Part shown: positions 45,204-54,836 of the stretch, piece by piece
Layout of the letters: every line of letters begins with the position of its first letter
Numbering within the stretch: position 1 is the first letter of the stretch
Source: Pseudomonas thermotolerans DSM 14292
GTDB lineage: Bacteria > Pseudomonadota > Gammaproteobacteria > Pseudomonadales > Pseudomonadaceae
Direction: 5' to 3'
Assembly (NCBI RefSeq): GCF_000364625.1
Contig: NZ_KB822603.1
Coordinates: forward strand, 62,001 to 126,000
Length of the DNA: 64,000 bases
Program-made: the position numbers and the translations under genes
The notes under the pieces: model-generated
The model's database searches: none
What the model saw: the letters and a program-made list of their open reading frames with translations, nothing else
What the model was told of the DNA's origin: nothing

Positions 45204-45297
45204 CCCAAACACTCCAGCGAAACGACTGCCTTGACTCTAGCCGCAACTCGACAATTAATCTAATGCAACTTTTTCCCACATTTGATGCATATAACGC
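45204..45297. promoter_or_regulatory. Divergent control region, alkylsulfatase and LysR gene
   Basis: This 94-base AT-rich region lies between the alkylsulfatase and LysR start codons. An inverted pair ATGCA (45263-45267) and TGCAT (45286-45290) is a possible part of a LysR binding site. I cannot place the promoters firmly. Confidence 0.45.
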
Positions 45298-46236
45298 ATG
45301 AGCGACCTGCGCCAGCTCCGCCACTTCCTCGCCATCGCCGAACACGGCCACTTCGCCCGTGCCGCCGAAGCCGTGAACCTCACCCAGCCGGCGCTGAGCC
45401 GCAGCCTGCAGGCGCTGGAGGCCAGCCTCGGCTGCAAGCTGGTGGATCGGCACAGCCGCGGCATCAGCCTGACCGCCCACGGCCGGCTGGTGCAGGAACA
45501 TGCACGGCGCCTGCTCGCCAGCAACCGCGCGCTGCGCAACGCGGTGGCCCAGCTGGGCAATCTGGAAATGGGCGAGCTGCGTATGGGCGCCGGCCCCTAC
45601 CCGGCCGCGCGCCTGGTGCCGCGCGGCATCGGCCGGCTGGCCAGCGAACACCCGCGGATTCGCATCGAACTGGACATCAGCGACTGGCGCAGCCTGCGCC
45701 AGCGCCTGCTGGACGAGCATCTGGAGCTGTTCGTGGCCGACGTCCGCGAGCTGAAGGGCGATCCGCTGCTCGCCGTCGAACCGCTCTACCCCTACCCCGG
45801 CGTGCTGTTCTGCCGCCCGGGGCACCCGATCCTCGCGCGACAGCCGCTGCTCGGCCGCGACCTGGCCAGCCTAGCCTTCGCCGGCACCCAATTACCGGAA
45901 GTGGTGGAACATTCGATCAGCCAGCTCAGTGGCCGGGAGCGTCCGCTGAGCATCCGCTGCGACAACTTCATGGTGCTCAAGGCGCTGGTGGCCGAGAGCG
46001 ACGTGATCAGCCTGGCGCCCTGGGACGTGATCGCCGAGGAAGTGGGCGCGGGCCGGCTGGCGGTGGTCCAGGTGGCGGACGCACCGCCGCAATATGCCGC
46101 CTACGGGCTGGTCAGCCGTGCCGGGCACAGCCTGTCACCCGCCGCGCAGGCCCTGGTGCAGGCGCTGCGCGAGGAAGACCAGCAGTTCAACCAGGCCGTC
46201 CACTGGCCGGCCTGGCTGGTCGATCAGCGACAGTAG
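45298..46236 (+). CDS. LysR-family regulator, SdsB1-like
   Basis: The 312-residue protein has an N-terminal LysR helix-turn-helix (LRQLRHFLAIAEHGHFARAA and LTQPALSRSLQALE) and a periplasmic-binding-protein-like effector domain. It is divergent from the alkylsulfatase, the arrangement of sdsB1 and sdsA1 in P. aeruginosa, where SdsB1 activates sdsA1. I infer the same role here, with the effector probably a sulfate ester or its alcohol. Its last 13 bases overlap a convergent gene remnant. Confidence 0.9.
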   Translation: MSDLRQLRHFLAIAEHGHFARAAEAVNLTQPALSRSLQALEASLGCKLVDRHSRGISLTAHGRLVQEHARRLLASNRALRNAVAQLGNLEMGELRMGAGPYPAARLVPRGIGRLASEHPRIRIELDISDWRSLRQRLLDEHLELFVADVRELKGDPLLAVEPLYPYPGVLFCRPGHPILARQPLLGRDLASLAFAGTQLPEVVEHSISQLSGRERPLSIRCDNFMVLKALVAESDVISLAPWDVIAEEVGAGRLAVVQVADAPPQYAAYGLVSRAGHSLSPAAQALVQALREEDQQFNQAVHWPAWLVDQRQ

Positions 46237-46410
46237 GCGTCCAGCGCCAGGCCGAGACGCTGCTTGATCTTGCAGCGCGCCTGATAGGCCAGATAGCTGT
46301 CGTAGTCGCCGAAGGGCAGCGAGTCGTCGCGGAAGTTGACACTGATGCGCCCCTGCGACGAAGCCCAGTTCGGGAGCGCCAGGTTGATCACCCGGTTGGC
46401 ATCGCGGCTG
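46224..46410 (-). pseudogene. C-terminal remnant of a minus-strand gene
   Basis: Reading the minus strand from about 46410 gives about 60 codons ending at a TGA at 46224-46226, including NRVINLALPNWASSQGR, VNFRDDSLPFGDYDSYLAY and KIKQRLGLALDAYCR. This is coding-like sequence with no start codon or ribosome site, and similarity stops where the AbrB-type remnant begins on the other strand. I infer a gene whose 5' part was deleted. I cannot name the family. Confidence 0.6.
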
Positions 46411-46411
46411 C

Positions 46412-46732
46412 GCGCTGGGCTGCCACTTCGACCGCCCCTTCTTCCGCCGCGCTCCGGTCTTTCTCGGCCACGTGCTGTTGTTCAGCCTGCTGACCATGCT
46501 CGTCGCTGCCGTCCTGGCCATCGCGCTCGGCTGGCTGGCCGGCGCGGACCGCAGCGCCCTGATGCTCGGCATGATGCCCGGCGGCATCACCGAGCTGTGC
46601 CTGACCGCCGAAGCCCTGCGACTCCCGGTGGCCCTGGTCACCGCCGTGCAGGTCCTGCGCCTGTTCCTGGTGATGTTCCTCGCCGAACCGCTGTTCCGTC
46701 TCTGGCAGTACCTTTCCCCCGTCCGGGAATAG
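46412..46732 (+). pseudogene. C-terminal remnant of an AbrB-type membrane transporter
   Basis: The frame runs from about codon ALGCHFDRPFFRRAP through LMLGMMPGGITELCLTAEAL to a normal C-terminus. It equals roughly the last third of an AbrB-family (PF05145) membrane protein, which is normally about 350 residues. The first in-frame start is an internal GTG at 46472, and a TGA lies at 46385. The 5' two-thirds are missing. Confidence 0.7.
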
Positions 46733-46832
46733 CGGACCACGCCTTACTCGACAGTGCCGTCGGATTCACTCAAGCTCGGGATACGGGCGCAAGGCGCCCG
46801 GCAACCACTCAACAGGACTAGAGCACGACACA

Positions 46833-47201
46833 ATGATTGGTTATGTGACGATCGGCACCCGCGACATGGACAAGGCCAAGGCGTTCTACGGCGAACTGCT
46901 CGCCCTACTCGACGCCCGCCTGGTGATGGACATGGGCCGTCTGGCTCTCTACGGCAACGGCGCCGGCAAGCCGATGCTAGGCGTCTGCCTGCCCTACGAC
47001 GGCCAGCCGGCCACGGCGGGCAACGGCACCATGGTGGCCCTGGCTGCCGCCTCCACCGAGCAGGTCGACGCCCTGTACGCCAAGGCCCTGGAGCTGGGCG
47101 GCAGCGACGAGGGCACCCCCGGCTATCGCCTGCCCACATTCTACGGCGCCTATGTGCGCGACCTGGACGGCAACAAGCTGGCCTTCTTCAAAATGACCTG
47201 A
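46833..47201 (+). CDS. VOC-superfamily (glyoxalase-like) protein
   Basis: This 122-residue protein has the paired beta-alpha-beta-beta-beta fold of the vicinal oxygen chelate superfamily, from MIGYVTIGTRDMDKAKAFYGELL to YVRDLDGNKLAFFKM, with a C-terminal metal-ligand-type glycine-asparagine-lysine turn. Members include glyoxalase I-like, dioxygenase-like and resistance proteins, and the substrate is not predictable. It stands alone between the deletion scar and the second ung. Confidence 0.82.
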   Translation: MIGYVTIGTRDMDKAKAFYGELLALLDARLVMDMGRLALYGNGAGKPMLGVCLPYDGQPATAGNGTMVALAAASTEQVDALYAKALELGGSDEGTPGYRLPTFYGAYVRDLDGNKLAFFKMT

Positions 47202-47285
47202 GGCCGCCCGCCTGCCGCGAAGCGGCGCGGCAGGCAGCCCCGGCGTGGCGAAACGCCATGCGCCTCGAAACGCCGATGCCAGCCC

Positions 47286-48023
47286 TCAGGCCGGCTGGCC
47301 GGTCGGTTCTCTCTGCACCAGCGCGCCGGGGTCCTCCGGCAAACGCCAGTCGATCGGCTCCATGCCGTGCTGGACAAGGTATTTGTTGGTCCGGCCGAAA
47401 TGACCGTTGCCGATGTAGCCGCGATGCGCGGACAGCGGCGAGGGGTGCGGCGAACGCAGGATCAGATGCTTGGCGGGATCGATCAGGCGCTGCTTGCTCT
47501 GCGCGTGGGAGCCCCAGAGCAGGAACACCAGGTGCGGGCGACGCTCGCTGACCACCTCGATCACTCGGTCTGTGAACTGCTGCCAGCCGATCCCGGAATG
47601 CGAGCCGGCACGTCCGCGCTCCACGGTCAGCGAGGTATTGAGCAGCAGCACGCCCTGCTCCGCCCAGTGCTGCAGACAGCCGTGGGGCGGCGGGTCGATG
47701 TTCAGGTCGCGCTTGAGCTCCTTGTAGATGTTCTGCAGCGACGGCGGTAGCGGCACCCCGGGCTGCACCGAGAAGCACAGGCCATGGGCCTGGCCGGGGC
47801 CGTGATAGGGGTCCTGGCCGATGATCACCACCTTGACCCGCTCCAGCGGCGTGGAATTCAGCGCGTTGAAAATCAGCGGCCCCGGCGGGTAGATGACCTT
47901 GCCGGCGGCCTTCTCACGCAGCAGAAAGGCGCGCAGCTCCTGCATGTAGGGCTTGGCGAACTCGTCGCGCAGGGCTTCCTTCCAGCCCGGCTCGAGCTTG
48001 ATGCGGTCTTCGCTAGTGCTCAT
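47286..48023 (-). CDS. Uracil-DNA glycosylase, copy 2
   Basis: This 245-residue protein is a full-length family 1 uracil-DNA glycosylase with [18 protein letters not shown] (Asp71), [23 protein letters not shown] and [10 protein letters not shown] all intact. It is about four-fifths identical by eye to the copy at 37966-38661 and differs mainly near both ends, including about 14 extra C-terminal residues ([14 protein letters not shown]). It lies 51 bases from tcdA on the same strand. Both copies appear functional. Confidence 0.94.
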   Translation of the reverse strand: MSTSEDRIKLEPGWKEALRDEFAKPYMQELRAFLLREKAAGKVIYPPGPLIFNALNSTPLERVKVVIIGQDPYHGPGQAHGLCFSVQPGVPLPPSLQNIYKELKRDLNIDPPPHGCLQHWAEQGVLLLNTSLTVERGRAGSHSGIGWQQFTDRVIEVVSERRPHLVFLLWGSHAQSKQRLIDPAKHLILRSPHPSPLSAHRGYIGNGHFGRTNKYLVQHGMEPIDWRLPEDPGALVQREPTGQPA

Positions 48024-48074
48024 GGCAGCTCCACGGGGATGTCGCCGGCACCCTAGAAAGGCTGGCCGGGAATG

Positions 48075-48887
48075 TCAATTCGCCGGAGCCCGGCGTTCCG
48101 CCGGGCGCCGCGCGCCGGCCACCAGCTTGTCGACCACCTTGGCGGCAGCGGTCATGCCGAAGCTGGCGGTGACCATCATCACCGCGCCGAAGCCGCCGGC
48201 GCAGTCGAGCTTCACTCCCTCGCCGACGAAGCCCTTGGCCTGGCAGACACTGCCGTCCGGCTTGGGATAGCGCAGCTGCTCGGTGGAGAACACGCAGGGC
48301 ACCCCGTAGGTACGCCCCGGGGTGCGCGAGAAGCCGTAGTCGCGGCGCAGCAGCGAGCGCACTTTGGCGACCAGGGGGTCGTTGAAGGTCTTGTTGAGGT
48401 CGGCGATGCGGATCTGCGTGGGGTCGATCTGCCCGCCGGCGCCGCCAGTGGTGACGATCTGGATCTTGCGCCGCTTGCACCAGGCGATCAGCGCGGTCTT
48501 GGCGGTGACACTGTCGATGCAGTCGATCACCGCGTCGAGCTGCTCGGTGATGTACTTGGCCATGGTGTCGCGGGTCACGAAGTCGGCCACCGCATGCACC
48601 CGGCAGGCCGGGTTGATGGCACGGATGCGCTCGGCCATCACCTCCACCTTGGGGCGCCCGACGGCGCCGTCCAGGGCGTGGATCTGCCGGTTGGTGTTGG
48701 TGATGCAGACGTCGTCCAGGTCGAACAGGGAGATCTCGCCGACCCCGCTGCGCGCCAGCGCCTCGGCAGCCCAGGAACCCACTCCACCGATGCCGACCAC
48801 GGCGACATGCGCGGCGGCCAGACGCTCCAGGCCCTCACGGCCGTAGAGGCGGGTGATGCCGCCGAAGCGCTGTTCGTCGATCTGCAT
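48075..48887 (-). CDS. tcdA: tRNA threonylcarbamoyladenosine dehydratase
   Basis: TcdA (CsdL/YgdL) is an E1-like enzyme that uses ATP to cyclise t6A37 of tRNA to ct6A. The 270-residue protein has the nucleotide loop VAVVGIGGVGSWAAEAL near residue 29, DLDDVCITNTNRQIHAL near 57, and GGAGGQIDPTQIRIADL near 148. Length and motifs match the family. No csdA or csdE gene is adjacent. It lies upstream of ung copy 2 on the same strand and could be co-transcribed with it. Confidence 0.94.
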   Translation of the reverse strand: MQIDEQRFGGITRLYGREGLERLAAAHVAVVGIGGVGSWAAEALARSGVGEISLFDLDDVCITNTNRQIHALDGAVGRPKVEVMAERIRAINPACRVHAVADFVTRDTMAKYITEQLDAVIDCIDSVTAKTALIAWCKRRKIQIVTTGGAGGQIDPTQIRIADLNKTFNDPLVAKVRSLLRRDYGFSRTPGRTYGVPCVFSTEQLRYPKPDGSVCQAKGFVGEGVKLDCAGGFGAVMMVTASFGMTAAAKVVDKLVAGARRPAERRAPAN

Positions 48888-49265
48888 GGAAGGGCTCCCT
48901 GTCTGGCCGATGGGCGCGCATTATAAGAGCTTGCGGGTGAGGGGGCGAACCGACCAGGCCACTGGAGGTGGGCATGTACGACTTCACCATCCACAGCCCC
49001 GCCCGGCCGCACTTCGGCGCCGGGCCGACCTGGGCCTGGAAGGCTGCCAGCGCACCCTCCTCAATGCCCTGTGACGCCCAGAGGAAGGCGGCTCTCCGCC
49101 GCGCGGCGTACGCACCGTCCAGCGGAAAAAGCGAACTTCCCGGAGCCTTTGCCTGACCAATGGCCAGGACCTATACAGGCACCGGGGGCGGGAGTAGCAT
49201 GGCGACGCCGGTCAGCGTCCGCTGGCCTCTCCCCTTCCGCTGTACGCATCCACATCCGAGCCTCC
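48888..49265. other. 378-base gap between tcdA and ndvB
   Basis: The only coding-like item is a short fragment at 48974-49075 (separate entry). The remainder, 49076-49265, contains GC-rich inverted sequence near 49083-49110 (GGCGGCTCTCCGCCGCG) and no clear promoter. Confidence 0.5.
48974..49075 (+). pseudogene. Possible N-terminal remnant of an iron-type alcohol dehydrogenase
   Basis: An ATG at 48974 with a strong GGAGG site 5 bases upstream begins YDFTIHSPARPHFGAG, which resembles the opening of iron-containing alcohol dehydrogenases (usually about 380 residues). Similarity ends after about 16 residues. The frame runs on to a 61-residue end, and another frame ends in a stop at 49072-49074. 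I read it as a decayed fragment, with modest confidence given how short it is. Confidence 0.4.
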
Positions 49266-51860
49266 ATGCCCTCGCGAAAATTCGGACTCAATCTCGTAGT
49301 CTTCGTCGCGGTCGCCGCCCTGTTCACCGGCCTTTGGGCGCTGATCAACCGCCCGGTGAGCGCCCCCGACTGGCCGGAACAGATCTCCGGCTTCTCCTTC
49401 TCGCCGTTCCGACTCGGCCAGAACCCGCAGAAGAACCAGTACCCCAGCGAGGCGCAGATCCTCGAGGACCTGGAGCTGGTCAGCCGGCAAACCGAGAGCA
49501 TCCGCACCTACTCGGTGGAAGGCAGCCTGGCGGAGATCCCGCGCCTAGCCGAGGAACTCGGCCTGCGGGTGACCCTGGGCATCTGGATCAGCCCCGACCA
49601 GGCGCGCAACGAGCGGGAGATCGCCAAGGCCATCGAGATCGCCAACACCACCCGCAGCGTGGTGCGCGTGGTGGTCGGCAACGAGGCGCTGTTCCGCCGC
49701 GAGATCAGCGTCGAGCAGTTGATCCACTACCTAGACCGGGTGCGCAGCGCAGTCAAGGTGCCGGTGACCACCTCCGAACAATGGCACATCTGGCAGGAAC
49801 ACCCGGAACTGGCCGACCACGTCGACCTGATCGCCGCCCACGTGCTGCCCTACTGGGAGTTCGTGCCCATGGAAGAGGCCACCCAGTTCGTCCTCGATCG
49901 CGCCCGCGACCTGCGCAGGCAGTTCCCCAAGAAGCCGCTGCTGCTCTCCGAGGTGGGCTGGCCGAGCAACGGGCGCATGCGCGGCGGCGCCGAGGCCTCC
50001 CAGGCCGACCAGGCCATCTACCTGCGCACCCTGCTCCACGAGCTGAACGCCAAGGGCTACAGCTACTTCGTCATCGAGGCCTTCGACCAGCCCTGGAAGG
50101 CCGCCGAGGAAGGTTCGGTGGGCGCCTACTGGGGCGTCTACAACGCCGAACGGCAGCCGAAGTTCGCCTTCGAGGGGCCGATCGTCGCCATCCCGCAGTG
50201 GCGCCTGCTCGCCGTACTCTCGGTGGTCCTCGGCCTGCTGTCGCTGACCCTGCTGCTGATCGACAGCAGCTCGCTGCGCCAGCACGGCCGCACCTTCCTG
50301 TCCTTCGTGGCCTTCGCCGGCGGTTCGGCGCTGGTGTGGATCGCCTACGACTACAGCCAGCAGTACAGCACCTGGTTCAGCCTGACCGTCGGCGTGCTGC
50401 TCGGCTTCGGCGCCCTCGGCGTGTTCATCGTGCTGCTCACCGAGGCCCACGAGTGGGCCGAGACGGTCTGGGTGCGCAAGCGCCGCCGGCTGTTCCTGCC
50501 GGTACTGGCGGACGAGGCGTACCGGCCCAAGGTATCGATCCACGTGCCCTGCTACAACGAACCGCCGGAGATGTTGAAGCAGACCCTCGATGCCCTGGCC
50601 AACCTGGACTATCCGGACTACGAAGTCCTGATCATCGACAACAACACCAAGGACCCGGCGGTCTGGGAGCCGGTGCGCGACTACTGCGAAAAGCTCGGCC
50701 CGCGCTTCCGTTTCTTCCACGTCGCGCCGCTGGCCGGCTTCAAGGGCGGCGCGCTGAACTACATCCTGCCGCACACCGCGCCGGACGCCGAGGTGGTGGC
50801 GGTGATCGACTCCGACTACTGCGTCGAGCCAAACTGGCTGAAGTGCATGGTGCCGCACTTCGCCGACCCGAAGATCGCCGTGGTGCAGTCGCCGCAGGAC
50901 TACCGCGACGGCGAGCAAAGCACCTTCAAGAAGCTCTGCTACGCCGAATACAAGGGCTTCTTCCACATCGGCATGGTGACCCGCAACGACCGCAACGCGA
51001 TCATCCAGCACGGCACCATGACCATGATCCGCCGCAGCGTGATGGACCAGCTGAAATGGGCCGACTGGACCATCTGTGAGGACGCCGAGCTAGGCCTGCG
51101 GGTGTTCGAACAGGGCTACCAGGCCGCCTACGCCCGCCAGAGCTTCGGCCGCGGGCTGATGCCGGACACCTTCATCGACTACAAGAAGCAGCGCTTCCGC
51201 TGGGCCTACGGCGCCATCCAGATCATGAAGGGCCACGCCAGGAGCCTGTTCCTCGGCAAGGGCTCCCAGCTCACCCTCGGCCAGCGCTACCACTTCATCG
51301 CCGGCTGGTTGCCGTGGATCGCCGACGGTCTGAACGTCTTCTTCACCATTGGCGCGCTGCTCTGGTCGGCGGCGATGATCATCGTCCCGCAGCGCGTCGA
51401 CCCGCCGCTGATGATCTTCGCCATCCCGCCCCTGGCGCTGTTCTTCTTCAAGTTCGGCAAGATCATGTACCTATACCGCAAGGCGGTGGGCGTCGACCTC
51501 AAGCGCTCGTTCCAGGCCGCGATCGCCGGCCTGGCGCTCTCCCACACCATCGCCAAAGCGGTGATCTACGGCGCCTTCACCCGGACCATCCCGTTCTTCC
51601 GCACGCCGAAGATGGCCAGCAGCAGCGGCCTGCTGGTGGCCCTGGCGGAAGCCCGCGAGGAGGTGTTCATCATGCTCCTGCTGTGGGGAGCGGCGCTGGG
51701 CATCGGCATCGTCCAGGGCTTCCCCAGCAACGACGTGAAGTTCTGGGTCGCCACCCTGCTGGTGCAGTCCCTGCCCTACCTGGCGGCGCTGGTCATGGCC
51801 CTGCTGTCGTCCATGCCCCAGGCCCAGGAAGCGCCCCAGGGCGACGAAGTGCCGGTCTGA
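49266..51860 (+). CDS. ndvB: NdvB-type glucan glycosyltransferase (GH17 + GT2)
   Basis: This 864-residue inner-membrane enzyme resembles P. aeruginosa NdvB, which makes cyclic beta-1,3 glucans linked to biofilm tolerance of antibiotics. After one N-terminal membrane segment comes a GH17-like domain (residues about 35-310) with VGNEALFRRE and LSEVGWPSNG, both expected catalytic glutamates. Then two membrane segments, a family 2 glycosyltransferase domain (VSIHVPCYNEPPEMLKQTLD near 420, a VIDSDYCVE metal site, CEDAELGLRVFE, and KQRFRWAYG as the Q/RxxRW motif), and several C-terminal membrane segments. It lies before dapE, the same order as in P. aeruginosa. Confidence 0.92.
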   Translation: MPSRKFGLNLVVFVAVAALFTGLWALINRPVSAPDWPEQISGFSFSPFRLGQNPQKNQYPSEAQILEDLELVSRQTESIRTYSVEGSLAEIPRLAEELGLRVTLGIWISPDQARNEREIAKAIEIANTTRSVVRVVVGNEALFRREISVEQLIHYLDRVRSAVKVPVTTSEQWHIWQEHPELADHVDLIAAHVLPYWEFVPMEEATQFVLDRARDLRRQFPKKPLLLSEVGWPSNGRMRGGAEASQADQAIYLRTLLHELNAKGYSYFVIEAFDQPWKAAEEGSVGAYWGVYNAERQPKFAFEGPIVAIPQWRLLAVLSVVLGLLSLTLLLIDSSSLRQHGRTFLSFVAFAGGSALVWIAYDYSQQYSTWFSLTVGVLLGFGALGVFIVLLTEAHEWAETVWVRKRRRLFLPVLADEAYRPKVSIHVPCYNEPPEMLKQTLDALANLDYPDYEVLIIDNNTKDPAVWEPVRDYCEKLGPRFRFFHVAPLAGFKGGALNYILPHTAPDAEVVAVIDSDYCVEPNWLKCMVPHFADPKIAVVQSPQDYRDGEQSTFKKLCYAEYKGFFHIGMVTRNDRNAIIQHGTMTMIRRSVMDQLKWADWTICEDAELGLRVFEQGYQAAYARQSFGRGLMPDTFIDYKKQRFRWAYGAIQIMKGHARSLFLGKGSQLTLGQRYHFIAGWLPWIADGLNVFFTIGALLWSAAMIIVPQRVDPPLMIFAIPPLALFFFKFGKIMYLYRKAVGVDLKRSFQAAIAGLALSHTIAKAVIYGAFTRTIPFFRTPKMASSSGLLVALAEAREEVFIMLLLWGAALGIGIVQGFPSNDVKFWVATLLVQSLPYLAALVMALLSSMPQAQEAPQGDEVPV

Positions 51861-51928
51861 GGGCCGGCCACGCGGTCGAGAGAGGCTCGCGCCAGCTCGG
51901 ACGCGCCGGAGCGGCCGTTTTCCTTTAA

Positions 51929-53109
<1,181 letters not shown>

Positions 53110-53110
<1 letters not shown>

Positions 53111-53913
53111 TGCTCATCTGCCCGCTCTGCCACCAGCCGCTGACGGCACTCGACAACGGCGTCGCCTGCCCGGCCAACCACCGCTTCGACCGCGCCCGCC
53201 AGGGTTACCTCAACCTGCTGCCGGTACAACACAAGAAGAGCCGCGATCCGGGCGACAACCAGGCCATGGTGGAGGCGCGCCGGCGCTTCCTGGAGGCCGG
53301 CCACTACGCCCCCATCGCCGAGCGCCTGGCCGCGCTGGCCGCCGTGCGGGCGCCGCAGCGCTGGCTGGACATCGGTTGCGGCGAGGGCTACTACACGGCG
53401 CGGCTCGCCCAGGCATTGCCGAGCGCCGAGGGCTGCGCCCTGGACATCTCCCGCGAGGCGGTCAAACGCGCCTGCCGGCGTGCCCCGCAGCTGACCTGGC
53501 TGGTCGCCAGCATGGCGCGCATCCCGCTTGCCGACGCCAGCTGCCAGTTGCTCGCCAGCGTGTTCAGCCCGCAGGACTGGGCCGAGGCGGTGCGTCTGCT
53601 GACCCCGGGCGGCGGCGTGCTGCGCGTCGGCCCGACCCGCCACCACCTGCTGGAGCTGCGCGAACGGCTATACGACGAAGTGCGCCCCTACGACGACGAG
53701 AAGCACCTGGCCAGGCTGCCCGCCGGCATCCGCCTGGCCCACAGCGAAACCCTGGAGTTCCGCCTGAACCTGGACAGCCCCGAGGCCCGTGCCGACCTGC
53801 TGGCCATGACCCCGCACGGCTGGCGGGCCAGCGCCGAGCGCCGTGCCGCGGTGATCGAACGGACATTAGAGGTCAGCGTGTCGGTGCGCTACGATTGGCT
53901 GCAACTCGACTGA
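53110..53913 (+). CDS. rlmA: 23S rRNA (guanine745-N1)-methyltransferase
   Basis: RlmA methylates G745 of 23S rRNA with S-adenosylmethionine. The 267-residue protein has an N-terminal zinc-binding unit (C4, C7, C20 and H24 in LICPLCHQPLT and VACPANHRF), the SAM loop LDIGCGEGYYTARLA near residue 85, and a class I methyltransferase fold. Methyltransferase domain sequence such as ASVFSPQDWAEAVRLL fits the family. Its start overlaps dapE. Confidence 0.93.
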
Positions 53914-53976
53914 AAGCACCCGCCCCACTACGAGCATTGCCGGGACGCCTGGTCCCGCGACAGGAAAATAGCCGCC

Positions 53977-54360
53977 ATGCGCCAACCGGATATCGAGATC
54001 TACCTCAAGGACGCCGACCGCGACGAAGTGATCCGCTGGCTGACCCAGATCCTCGGCCCCTGCACGGAATGGCGCCAGCAGGGCCAGACCTTCAAGTGCG
54101 AGATCGACAGCGCCGCCGGGCTCATCCCGCTAACCTGGGTGCCCAGGGCGGTGGGCAGCTGGCACAGCCTGTTCCTCGACAGCCCCGACACCCCCTGGGC
54201 CGACGACCTGGCCTGCGCCCGCGCGGCCCACGCGGCGCTCGGCGTGGAGATCCGCTGCGCCCCCGGCGGCTGGCAGGAAGAGGAAGGCGAGGAGGATGCC
54301 GACCGCTGGATCAAGGTCAGCGCCACCGGCGAGGAAGAGATCATCTGGCGCACCCACTGA
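53977..54360 (+). CDS. Conserved hypothetical protein
   Basis: This 127-residue soluble protein has no signal peptide or membrane segment and is acidic near its C-terminus (EEEGEEDAD). It follows rlmA on the same strand and precedes a strong terminator; I recall an unnamed gene at the same place in P. aeruginosa (PA1160). No catalytic motif is visible. Confidence 0.8.
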   Translation: MRQPDIEIYLKDADRDEVIRWLTQILGPCTEWRQQGQTFKCEIDSAAGLIPLTWVPRAVGSWHSLFLDSPDTPWADDLACARAAHAALGVEIRCAPGGWQEEEGEEDADRWIKVSATGEEEIIWRTH

Positions 54361-54379
54361 GCCTTCCGGCGCCCCAAAA

Positions 54380-54410
54380 CAAAAGGCCCGCCATGCTGGC
54401 GGGCCTTTTG
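54380..54410. terminator. Bidirectional intrinsic terminator
   Basis: AAAAGGCCCGCCA pairs perfectly with TGGCGGGCCTTTT across a 3-base loop. It serves the dapE-rlmA transcript and the convergent cold-shock gene. Confidence 0.93.
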
Positions 54411-54422
54411 CGTTAAGGACCT

Positions 54423-54632
54423 TCAGGCGCGTGCGACGTCTTCCGCCTGCGGTCCCTTCTGGCCGTCAATCACGGAAAACTCGACACGCTCGCCTTCGTT
54501 CAGGGTCCGGTGACCTTCGCCGCGGATGGCACGGTAGTGGACGAACACGTCGGCGCCGCTCTCCCGCTGAATGAAGCCGTAGCCTTTGGCGTCATTGAAC
54601 CATTTGACGGTCCCAATCTCACGATCAGCCAT
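54423..54632 (-). CDS. Cold-shock domain protein
   Basis: The 69-residue protein is a single cold-shock domain: [20 protein letters not shown] holds RNP1 (KGYGFI) and DVFVHY holds RNP2. It binds single-stranded RNA or DNA and acts as an RNA chaperone. I start at 54632, preceded by GGAGAG; a longer frame to 54647 is unlike the family. A leader of about 120 bases precedes it, as in many csp genes. Whether it is cold-induced cannot be told from sequence. Confidence 0.93.
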   Translation of the reverse strand: MADREIGTVKWFNDAKGYGFIQRESGADVFVHYRAIRGEGHRTLNEGERVEFSVIDGQKGPQAEDVARA

Positions 54633-54784
54633 TACAACTCTCTCCAACTCGCATTTTATTATTGCCCTTCGCAGGGTATCGACGGCTCGGGGAAGCGCTC
54701 GACCGACCTCAGACCATGCTGAATCGCGTAGCGTTCTCAGGAACCCGCGAGCCTGGAGTGTATAAAGCCAGTCTAAAACTGCAA
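54633..54784 (-). promoter_or_regulatory. Promoter and long leader of the cold-shock gene
   Basis: On the minus strand, TTGCAG (54784-54779) and TACACT (54762-54757) are separated by 16 bases. Transcription near 54750 would give a leader of about 118 bases, a length typical of csp genes with temperature-sensitive leaders. I see no classic cold-box sequence with confidence. Confidence 0.5.
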
Positions 54785-54836
54785 AGGACTTTTTCAGAAA
54801 AGCTTGTAATAGCCTGCAAATGCCCTCCCTTCCGGG

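Noticed and set aside
46472..46732. A stand-alone 86-residue gene starting at GTG 46472
   Set aside because: The coding-like sequence continues upstream of this GTG in frame until the junction near 46412, so it is the tail of a truncated gene, not a real start.
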